A DNA stretch of 13,690 bases from CAYNGH01 sp964396845 (GTDB taxonomy: Bacteria > Vulcanimicrobiota > JAJTBE01 > CAYNGH01). The notes beneath the pieces were generated by a model that saw nothing but the letters and a program-made list of their open reading frames with translations, was not told the DNA's origin and did no database searches. Below are positions 1 to 6,406 of the stretch, piece by piece (position 1 is the first letter of the stretch; each line of letters opens with the position of its first letter). Location of the stretch: contig CAYNGH010000089.1 in assembly GCA_964396845.1 (NCBI GenBank), forward strand, positions 1 through 13,690. The letters are read 5' to 3'. The translations under genes and the position numbers were made by a program.

Positions 1-1481
1 GGGTTCACATCTGCCAGATGAGTGCGGTAGAATTCAGAATTGTTCCGGGCATAGCGCAGAAGATTCTTCAGGCGATCCCACCGGGACAGGGCAGGCTTTG
101 CCGGGGCAATCCGGTCCCCCAGGTCGAAACGCCGGTCAATCCATTCGATGTTGACCCACTTGATGAGCTGCCGCAGGGGATAATCAAAATCATGAGGCGC
201 GCCCAGCTTCTGGGTTCCCATGGTGCCGATGCGGGTAATCCGGGAAACCCCCACCCGGGTCAGGGCCTTGGAGAGCATCTTCAGCTGGGCGGTGCTGGCC
301 AGAATACCCACGGACTGGAGGTGATCCTTGATGAGGAGAGCCTGGCCCAGTATATCTGCCCAGGAAGAGAAGGGCTTGATATAGATAGTACGGTTGAGGC
401 AGGAAGTCTTGAACCGGGGCGAGTCTTCGTATATGATGGTCCAGCGGGTGCTGTTGTGGGCTTTGTGAAGGACCGCCCTTCCTTCTGCCTCTTCAAAGCG
501 GGCCATCTCTCTGGCTTTTAAGACCTCGATTTTTTCGTGGACTGATAAATTTTCCTGAGGATACCGGTGGCTGATTTTTTCCAGGTATGATGGAAACTTC
601 ACCAGGAATGAATCCACGATGTCTTTTTCCAAATATATCACCTGGGGGGATGAACAGGCCCTCTGCTCCCACATGACCACATCCCTGGCGCATCGTTCAA
701 ATATATCGTCGGGATCTGACTGGGCAAACCCCTCGGATGTGATGATGGAGAAGCTGTATCGGGGGCCGTATTCCACCAGCCGGGTTCCCAGGGGCAGGCC
801 TGCCCGGTAGCTTTCCACCGCTTCCTGACCGCCGAACACCACAATGCCGTCACACCGGTGCTTGAAAAAATCTTCCACTTTCCGATTTCGGGATGGAAAG
901 CTCAGGACGCAGAAGGAATTGGCAAGATGCCCGGCCTCGTCCACTTCCTGCAGGCTCCGGGCAAAGAGTTGGGGAAAGACCGGGTCCTGCCGGGACATCT
1001 TCAGGATGTTGATGTTCTTGGATAAAAAGCCGTATATCAGGCTGTCAACCCCTCCGACAAATACGTTTCCGGGACTGACATGAAGCACCGTCCCCAGGGG
1101 TTGTGCCCTGATGTAACCGTCATAGGAAGGGATATATTCAAACCGATCCAGAAATGCCGACCGCCCCAGCTGACCCCTCAGCAGTCGGAACAGGTTTTCC
1201 CGGGTCAGAAAACCAAACAGGCTGTCGATGGCCTCGGCGGTCATCTCCCGGGAATAACCCACCAGAGGAGGCATTAAATCCATGGCTTCCCGGCGGTATG
1301 AGTTTCCCTGATCAAGCCAGTTAGCCCCCACCTGGCTGAGAATGTCGATAATTTTTTCCACCGGTAGCTCCTGGAGTTTTCCCGATGCCCGGTCAGCCTT
1401 GACAAATATTGCATTTAAATCCTCAACAGTAAGACTGGCGCTGGATTTCTTGAAATTGCCGAATATGTAATGCTGGTTCAT
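1..1481 (-). CDS. luxC: LuxC-family acyl-CoA reductase fused to a PaaK/CapK-like ligase start (partial, runs off left edge)
   Basis: LuxC-family enzymes take an acyl group onto a cysteine and reduce it with NADPH to the aldehyde. The frame is open with no stop from the ATG at 1481 to the window edge (493 codons visible). Residues about 1-450 look like LuxC: the core motif QRACSSPQ near residue 276 supplies the expected nucleophile (Cys276; Cys286 in Vibrio LuxC), and the domain closes with a tract containing YPLRQLIKWV. From about residue 460 the sequence does not end as LuxC usually does. It continues with SRWDRLKNLLRYARNNSEFY, which resembles the N-terminus of phenylacetate-CoA ligase/CapK-type adenylate-forming proteins. 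So a C-terminal ligase domain is inferred; most of it lies outside the window. The start overlaps the upstream gene's stop as ATGA, implying coupled translation. The symbol is family-level only; no luxAB is present. Confidence 0.85.
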   Translation of the reverse strand, partial: MNQHYIFGNFKKSSASLTVEDLNAIFVKADRASGKLQELPVEKIIDILSQVGANWLDQGNSYRREAMDLMPPLVGYSREMTAEAIDSLFGFLTRENLFRLLRGQLGRSAFLDRFEYIPSYDGYIRAQPLGTVLHVSPGNVFVGGVDSLIYGFLSKNINILKMSRQDPVFPQLFARSLQEVDEAGHLANSFCVLSFPSRNRKVEDFFKHRCDGIVVFGGQEAVESYRAGLPLGTRLVEYGPRYSFSIITSEGFAQSDPDDIFERCARDVVMWEQRACSSPQVIYLEKDIVDSFLVKFPSYLEKISHRYPQENLSVHEKIEVLKAREMARFEEAEGRAVLHKAHNSTRWTIIYEDSPRFKTSCLNRTIYIKPFSSWADILGQALLIKDHLQSVGILASTAQLKMLSKALTRVGVSRITRIGTMGTQKLGAPHDFDYPLRQLIKWVNIEWIDRRFDLGDRIAPAKPALSRWDRLKNLLRYARNNSEFYRTHLADVN

Positions 1482-2122
1482 AAAGTGTCATCCCCTCTGT
1501 TGGATCCTCCGGGGTCATCCTTGCCGGTGGCAGTCACCATCACTCTGGAGAACCGGGCCATGGAAGCCTGAATGTAGCCGGCATATCCCCCCACCAGCAC
1601 ATATGCATATCTGGCATGAAAAGGTGCGTCGGCCATGTCGGGAAAAAGCCCGGTGAACACCGATACCGTCAGCAGAAAACCTCCGCCGCCCATAAGTCCT
1701 CCCAACAGTGCCACAGGCAGGGACGCGGTTTCCATTCCCCGCCAAATTGAAAGCCCCATGTATGTCATCCCTGTGGCAAGAAAAACCACAAGGTTAATAT
1801 CCGGCGAGGCAAAGTCGAACCCCATGAGAAAAAACAGAAGCCCCCCGATGCCCAGCCCCGGTATTAAAGCTCCCAACCCTGAGAGATAGTTGAGGCCTTT
1901 TTTATGGGATATTTTCGGAAAGGCTCCCCTGAGAATTAACGGCGCTCCGCTGGCAAAAAGTACTGTGATGACTCCTCCCAGAAGAGGGCCAGCCAGGGGA
2001 TGAGATGGATCCATGTTCTTGCGGGTCATAACCAGGACATTGGCCATGGAAAGTATCACCGTTGCTCCTAACAGTGCAAGGTTCAGGATTTTCTCATCAG
2101 GGCCGGTTCTGTGGTTGTTCAT
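1478..2122 (-). CDS. Polytopic membrane protein of unknown function between luxE and luxC homologues
   Basis: I do not recognise this family. The protein is 214 residues with roughly six hydrophobic spans (about 13-33, 43-64, 80-101, 110-126, 136-158, 172-189), many glycines in the helices (GGLMGGGG near 141-148), and a short charged C-tail (KDDPGGSNRGDD). I chose the ATG at 2122, giving MNNHRTGPDE, because AGGAG sits just upstream and because it forms an ATGA overlap with the LuxE stop. An in-frame start 24 residues earlier would only add translated repeat (NRRNRRNRR) that belongs to the luxE 3' end. The stop overlaps the luxC start the same way. Strict coupling on both sides suggests a membrane partner for the acyl enzymes, perhaps an anchor or a substrate/product carrier; that role is inference. 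Confidence 0.8.
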   Translation of the reverse strand: MNNHRTGPDEKILNLALLGATVILSMANVLVMTRKNMDPSHPLAGPLLGGVITVLFASGAPLILRGAFPKISHKKGLNYLSGLGALIPGLGIGGLLFFLMGFDFASPDINLVVFLATGMTYMGLSIWRGMETASLPVALLGGLMGGGGFLLTVSVFTGLFPDMADAPFHARYAYVLVGGYAGYIQASMARFSRVMVTATGKDDPGGSNRGDDTL

Positions 2123-3294
2123 TCTGTTTCTCCTGTTTCTCCTGTTTCTCCTGTTTCTGCCAATTTCAGATACTCCAGCGCGTTGATGGCACACCCCTTG
2201 TGCTTAACCACGCCTCCCCTGCCCAGGATTTCTATGTATGGGGCATTCCGACCGCATGGGCAGTGGGCCCCGGTAACTGCCAGGTCTGTGGTGAGAAGGC
2301 TGATGGCGGGAAAGCTGTGGAGATATGGAGTGTAAAGATGCAGGAGTCCCCGGTGTCCATCGGGGAGAATCTGCATGGTGTCTAAATCCCGAACCACTGC
2401 CCTGGAATATATGGGCACATGAAGGTTGCCTTCTTCACATTCGCAATAGGGAACCCCGTGTTCCACCATACCGAACAGGTCCCGGATATTCCGCCGGGGA
2501 ATCCCCAGCCACAGGGACATCAACTCCCCGAAGCGTTCTTTTGGAATCTCCTGCTCCGCCTTGTCTTTCCAGCCTCCGCCGATGATGATGAAACTCTTCT
2601 TGCTGAATTTCAGAGGAGGCAGTTTTCTTTTCTGGTATTCCTGCATTATCTCGTAAAGATAAGCAGGAAAGCCGATGATTCTAAGGGGCAGGCCCTCCCT
2701 TTCGAAGCGGATTAAAGCCTCGATGATCCCATCCCGGTCCAGATAGAAATCGTTTTTCCGGGCATCATGCTTCAGGGCGAAAACCGATTCCCTGACCTGG
2801 GTCAGCCCCGAAAGCAATATGTCGGAAAAAGCAGTGCCGATGTCCCGGGCTTGATCATATTGATAAGAAAACAGGATGGCATTGACTGTAAGGGTATTGT
2901 CGGCCATACCGTATGACTGGTATATGTTCCATACGATACGGCGGATGCGGGATTCGGTCACATCGTCGATGGGAATGGCGCTTCGCTGTCCCGTGGTTCC
3001 CGATGAATGGAGGGTCATCTTCACCTGCTCCTCCGGGACACTCTGGATCTGCCTCTGCTTCAGCACCGATACGAACAGGTGGGGGATATGGAATATATCC
3101 CTGTAGCTCAGGAAGTGCTCCGGGGTGAGGCCGTCGAGATAACATATCTTGCGGAATGTGGGGCAGTTGTCGTAATGGTGAAGAAAGCACTCCTTCATGG
3201 CCTCAAAGAATAAATGATCCCGCTGGGGAGTGAAAAGAAAGGGGTCCTTTGTGTTGATCAGCTCTTCAACCTTGGAAGCAGGCATGTCAGGCAT
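2119..3294 (-). CDS. luxE: LuxE-family acyl-protein synthetase
   Basis: LuxE-family proteins activate a fatty acid with ATP and pass it, via a cysteine on the enzyme, to the LuxC reductase. The predicted protein has 391 residues, close to the usual LuxE size. Visible motifs are the ATP/phosphate loop HSSGTTGQ (96-103), an ANL-like LFGMVEHG (273-280), TTDLAV (335-340), a CPCGR element (345-349), and KGCAINALEYL (367-377). Its Cys368 sits where the acyl-accepting cysteine near the LuxE C-terminus is expected (Cys362 in Vibrio harveyi). The start at 3294 is chosen because GGGAGG lies about 9 nt upstream; it overlaps the GNAT stop by 8 bp. A second ATG, at 3285, is possible. The longer open frame to 3399 only overlaps the GNAT gene. 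The C-terminus ends in an odd repeat, ETGETGETGETE, encoded by a 9-bp tandem repeat. Confidence 0.9.
   Translation of the reverse strand: MPDMPASKVEELINTKDPFLFTPQRDHLFFEAMKECFLHHYDNCPTFRKICYLDGLTPEHFLSYRDIFHIPHLFVSVLKQRQIQSVPEEQVKMTLHSSGTTGQRSAIPIDDVTESRIRRIVWNIYQSYGMADNTLTVNAILFSYQYDQARDIGTAFSDILLSGLTQVRESVFALKHDARKNDFYLDRDGIIEALIRFEREGLPLRIIGFPAYLYEIMQEYQKRKLPPLKFSKKSFIIIGGGWKDKAEQEIPKERFGELMSLWLGIPRRNIRDLFGMVEHGVPYCECEEGNLHVPIYSRAVVRDLDTMQILPDGHRGLLHLYTPYLHSFPAISLLTTDLAVTGAHCPCGRNAPYIEILGRGGVVKHKGCAINALEYLKLAETGETGETGETE
2124..2158 (-). repeat. 9-bp tandem repeat carrying stacked AGGAG ribosome sites
   Basis: Four head-to-tail copies of a 9-bp unit (GAGAAACAG on the coding strand, the outermost copy one base short) fill 2124-2158. 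They encode the ETG repeats at the LuxE C-terminus and, because each copy contains AGGAG or GGAG, give a ladder of Shine-Dalgarno-like sites just before the membrane-protein ATG at 2122. Change in copy number would keep the luxE frame but alter the tail length and the ribosome-site spacing. Confidence 0.9.
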
Positions 3295-4468
3295 AATTGA
3301 GATCCTCCCACAGCTTGGCGCTACGGTTCTTGTAATATGCCCGGACAAACTGCCGGGTCTTATCGGTGAGGCGGATCTTTCGAAAATCCAGGGGAACAAA
3401 ATTGCGACACATCACCACAAAATCAACCCGCTGACCATCCCGGGCCTCCATTGCAGGAAAATAAGCGCAGGGACAAAAATCCGCCTCGTAAGCCCGCATC
3501 TGCATATTCTCATCAAAGGCGTTTATCAGCACTTCCAGATACCTGATACCCATTCCCACCGCCACCTCTGATACCGCCTCCAGAATCGAGGTGAGGTTTT
3601 CCGGTTGGTCGGTGTGAAGTCCCATGAGATCCCCGTGGCCGTCCCGTTCTTCGAAATGGATATAAGCCTGGGTGCCTCCGTCGGGGGTGGACAGACGAAT
3701 CTGGGGATAGTGAAAAGGATAGAAGGACATCAAAAGTTCCCCGGAATCCCGTTTTTTGTAATATTCCCATTCGATGTCGGGAGATTTTTCCACCGACAGG
3801 TCATATTTAATAAAGTTCTTCGGGGTATGGTAATGATAGCTGATTTTTTCTGCAGGCTCCAGGTTCAGCCTTTCCCGGACAATATCGTAAATATCCCCGG
3901 ACTGGGGTATCAGCCGGGGACTCTGCCGACGGGCCGACAGGGCTTCGGGCCTGATGAGAACCTTCAGGCCATGGGTTTCAAAACTGCTCACCTTGCGCAC
4001 ATTGGGGAATACTCCCACATCCACAAACCCCAAATCCTCCAGGTCGTCGTGAAAGGACTGAGGCACAAAGGTTCGCACCACCCCATATACTGCGTCCACT
4101 AATTTTTCCCGGTGAAGAATGTAGTCAAGTCCATGGCCGATGGCCCATTTCATGATTTTGTTTCCCCGGTGTTCCGGCTGGACAACCCCTGCCAGGGACT
4201 TGCCCAGGCGGTGATGCCGGTCTGTTACAAAAAGAACCGCTCCCACCATTTCATCCAGCCGGCGTATAATCAGCCACAGATAATTGGAATCCTTGATGGC
4301 CCACTTCATCTTGTCGGAATCCGCTACTTCCGGGAGAGTATATTTACCGCCATAGACCTGGTAATAAAGATTCCGGAGCTCTTCCATGTCTTTTTCTTCT
4401 GCAACACCAAGGCAGTATTCTTCTCCGCCGGAAGGCCGTGCCACTTCTTGGATGCTGTGGGTGCCCAT
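3287..4468 (-). CDS. Two-domain GNAT-like N-acyltransferase
   Basis: This is a 393-residue protein. Residues about 18-150 have the order of a GNAT fold, with the acyl-CoA pyrophosphate loop in VVQPEHRGNKI (95-105) followed by the helix KWAIGHGLDYIL. The C-terminal part (about 210-358) looks like a second, degenerate GNAT unit: IRYLEVLINAFDENMQM, then ACFP-type ending CPCAYFPAMEARDG and VDFVVMCR. That closing pattern is typical of the last strands of GNAT proteins. The family moves an acyl group from acyl-CoA (or acyl-carrier protein) to an amine; the substrate here is unknown. The ATG at 4468 follows AGGAG at 7 nt spacing. The gene starts 17 bp after the FlhB/FlhA-like gene and overlaps luxE by 8 bp, so it likely supplies or consumes acyl groups in the same pathway (inference). 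Confidence 0.8.
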   Translation of the reverse strand: MGTHSIQEVARPSGGEEYCLGVAEEKDMEELRNLYYQVYGGKYTLPEVADSDKMKWAIKDSNYLWLIIRRLDEMVGAVLFVTDRHHRLGKSLAGVVQPEHRGNKIMKWAIGHGLDYILHREKLVDAVYGVVRTFVPQSFHDDLEDLGFVDVGVFPNVRKVSSFETHGLKVLIRPEALSARRQSPRLIPQSGDIYDIVRERLNLEPAEKISYHYHTPKNFIKYDLSVEKSPDIEWEYYKKRDSGELLMSFYPFHYPQIRLSTPDGGTQAYIHFEERDGHGDLMGLHTDQPENLTSILEAVSEVAVGMGIRYLEVLINAFDENMQMRAYEADFCPCAYFPAMEARDGQRVDFVVMCRNFVPLDFRKIRLTDKTRQFVRAYYKNRSAKLWEDLNYA

Positions 4469-4485
4469 CCCATCACTCCTTTTTT

Positions 4486-6219
4486 TTATTCTTCCAGCTG
4501 TATGGTCCCCAGGGCCTTGATGGGCGTCATGGGGGCAATCTCGCTGTAGGAGATAACCGGTATGTGGGGGAAGCTGGCCTCGGTTATTTTCCGGACAAAC
4601 CGGCGGATGACCGGCGAGGTGAGGATTACCGGGATCATTCCCAGGCTCTCAACTGCCTTGAGTTCATCAGCCAGCCGGGAGAGAAAACGGAATCCCAGGG
4701 AATAATCCATATCCAGCCACCGGACATTGTTCATCTCCTTGATGGATCGCAGTATCAGTCTGTCGGTTTCCGGCGACAGCAGGAGAACATTCAGGCTGTT
4801 TTCCTCATCCCGGTAAACTGTGGAAATATATTGGGAGAACCGGGCCCGGATATATTCGATGAGCAGTTCAGGGTCATCGGTGAGATGAATGTGGCCGTCG
4901 ATGGTTCCAAGGATTGCGCCGATATCCTTGATGGGGATTCTCTCCCGCAAAAGTCCCCGCAGGACAAACCGCAGTCCCCCCACGGTGAAGTTTCGGGGAA
5001 ACAGGGATTTGATCAGGCCGGGATGATCCTTGCGGGCTTTTTTGATGATGGCCTCGGTTTCTGCATACCCCAGAAGCTCGAAGCCATAGTTGGAAAGAAG
5101 GTGTCGAAGCCGGTTCTGAAGGGGAAAGAATATCTCCGGCGGAGTCATTGCCAAATCGAGGGTTGCAAAATCATAGGAGATGCCCCGGATCTTCAGCAGA
5201 CACTGCCCTCCCTTCAGTCCTGCGCAATGAACTGCCTTTATTTCAGGGATGACAAGCCCCAGGTATGAAGCCATCTGCCTGGCCACCAGGTGAAAGGCTT
5301 CTTCCATTTCTTCCCGGTATTCGAACAACTGCCCGGATACTTCCACCGACAGGGGGATTACCTCCAGAAGATCCTCAAACTCCTTCATCCGGTGCTCTGC
5401 CTTTTTCCCCCGGGAGGATTTCTTTTTCTCGGGTTTCAGGAACCGGACAAAACGGGCTTCGGGCTTGATCCGATAAACCAGGGCCAAGGCCCTGGCAGCC
5501 TCGGGATAAAGGTCTTCAGGGATCTCCTGATCCAGCTTGATCTTATCTGAATCCTTCTGCGTCCAGCCTTCCACTTCAACCACGGGGATGTCTTCTCGAA
5601 AGGCCCGGTCGATCATTCTTCGGGATTTCTTTCCGGTGCCCTTGGATACTATCCGGGGAATCATCCCCGGGGAATATTCCAGCCCCAGGGCAAAGTTGTT
5701 CTGGGATATCATGACTATCTCGGCGCTGGATATGGTGGGCTTTTCCCGGCGGATCCTGTCCTTGATGATTTCCGGGATCCTGTTGGCGTCGATGGGGCCT
5801 TCTTCCGGGGGGGAGGAAACTTCCGTCTTGGATTTAATCTCTTCCTCCAGGATTTTTACCGCTGCGGCCTCGGCCTTGCGGGCGGTGTTTTGATCAGTAT
5901 CTGAGCCGAATATCCTTGGTGAATGAGCTTCAGGGGATTCCGATTCATCCCTTTCTTCTCTGTCTTCTTTGAAGGCCTGAATAATTTTTTCCTTGACTTC
6001 TTCTCCCAGCTGTATATGCCCGTTTTTCTCCACCAGCAGACCTTCTCCCAGGCCTTCTTCCTGCTCCAGGGTTATTACTTCTGCCGGGGAAGCAAAACAT
6101 CCCCGGTCATCGGCGGAGCAATTATTCTCTGTTTTTTCTCCCTGTGGGGTATCCCCGGGTTCCAGAGTTTCTTCGGGGTAGTTCTCTGGTTCCATGTCCC
6201 TGTTATCTGCCTGGTTCAA
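4486..6219 (-). CDS. Soluble chimera of FlhB-type and FlhA-type export-gate cytoplasmic domains
   Basis: The protein has 577 residues and no membrane segment. Residues 1-155 are acidic and low in complexity. Residues about 160-255 match the FlhB/EscU C-terminal domain: FALGLEYSPG, IVSKGTGKKSRRMIDRA, IPVVEVEGW, QEIPEDLYPEAARALALVYR. The autocleavage NPTH is replaced by SQNN (172-175), so cleavage is not expected. Residues about 280-577 match the FlhA cytoplasmic domain: FRYE-type region near 298, HPGLIKSLFPRNFTVGGLRFVLRGLLRERIPIKDIGAIL (398-437), LTDDPELLIEYIRARF, VILTSPVIRRFVRKIT, FPHIPVISYSEI and the terminal ALGTIQLE. The stretch between 350 and 372 is short, so FlhA subdomain D2 seems missing. 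The start is TTG at 6219, preceded by a strong GGAGGTG at about 6 nt. It heads the five-gene operon. No flagellar genes are nearby. A scaffold or docking role is inference; domain identity is fairly secure. Confidence 0.85.
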   Translation of the reverse strand: MNQADNRDMEPENYPEETLEPGDTPQGEKTENNCSADDRGCFASPAEVITLEQEEGLGEGLLVEKNGHIQLGEEVKEKIIQAFKEDREERDESESPEAHSPRIFGSDTDQNTARKAEAAAVKILEEEIKSKTEVSSPPEEGPIDANRIPEIIKDRIRREKPTISSAEIVMISQNNFALGLEYSPGMIPRIVSKGTGKKSRRMIDRAFREDIPVVEVEGWTQKDSDKIKLDQEIPEDLYPEAARALALVYRIKPEARFVRFLKPEKKKSSRGKKAEHRMKEFEDLLEVIPLSVEVSGQLFEYREEMEEAFHLVARQMASYLGLVIPEIKAVHCAGLKGGQCLLKIRGISYDFATLDLAMTPPEIFFPLQNRLRHLLSNYGFELLGYAETEAIIKKARKDHPGLIKSLFPRNFTVGGLRFVLRGLLRERIPIKDIGAILGTIDGHIHLTDDPELLIEYIRARFSQYISTVYRDEENSLNVLLLSPETDRLILRSIKEMNNVRWLDMDYSLGFRFLSRLADELKAVESLGMIPVILTSPVIRRFVRKITEASFPHIPVISYSEIAPMTPIKALGTIQLEE

Positions 6220-6406
6220 GAATGCACCTCCGGGATTTTTTTTTCTAATTCGCTCTCATGGAGGCAAATTCCTTGAAATTATTGCCGGGGATGGTCAGGG
6301 GTGATGCCGGGGAATCACTGTCATATTTCATCTCTATAAAAGGGATAGTCCCCGGGGAGGTGAAAACAATGGTCACACTATTATTATGAACATGGGAGGG
6401 TTTCCA
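6220..6406. promoter_or_regulatory. Divergent intergenic region between the acyl operon and the prohibitin gene
   Basis: This 187-bp stretch must hold promoters for both directions. I see a TATAAA at 6335-6340 without a convincing -35 box, two direct copies of TGCCGGGGA starting at 6283 and 6305 (22 bp apart, about two helical turns), a perfect TCCCCGGGGA palindrome at 6349-6358 that overlaps a GGAGGTG ribosome site, and a run of nine T at 6236-6244, which is an A-run in the 5' untranslated part of the minus-strand operon. The boxes are weak, so only the regulatory role of the region as a whole is claimed. Confidence 0.45.
6369..6389 (+). CDS. Possible six-codon leader ORF upstream of the prohibitin gene
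   Basis: ATG GTC ACA CTA TTA TTA TGA is preceded by GGAGGTG with 6-7 nt spacing, a better ribosome site than the one for the larger gene's most upstream ATG at 6386. It encodes Met-Val-Thr-Leu-Leu-Leu. The three leucine codons are CTA/TTA/TTA, whereas most leucines in the surrounding genes are CTG or CTT. Its stop overlaps the ATG at 6386 as ATGA. It could be a leader peptide that senses leucyl-tRNA or simply primes coupled translation. It may also be chance, since the ORF is very short. Confidence 0.35.
   Translation: MVTLLL

Noticed and set aside
18..521. 167-residue open frame on the plus strand at the left edge
   Set aside because: It mirrors the codons of the LuxC frame on the other strand, which is open for 493 codons and has the catalytic cysteine motif.
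2124..2158. CRISPR-like array
   Set aside because: The repeats are 9 bp, contiguous and without spacers, and lie within coding sequence.
1..3294. Bioluminescence (lux) operon
   Set aside because: LuxC and LuxE families also occur in non-luminous bacteria, no luciferase LuxA/LuxB or LuxD is visible, and the gene order is not that of lux operons.
3295..3399. 35-residue N-terminal extension of the LuxE frame
   Set aside because: It lies inside the GNAT gene and has no ribosome site, while the start at 3294 has GGGAGG at good spacing.
4438..5268. 276-residue open frame on the plus strand
   Set aside because: It is antisense to the FlhA-like region, whose motifs are clear; no ribosome site or family match supports the plus-strand frame.
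4486..6219. FlhB/FlhA chimera as a decayed flagellar pseudogene
   Set aside because: The frame is intact for 577 codons, has a strong ribosome site, and sits in a coupled operon; remnants would be expected to carry membrane parts or frameshifts.
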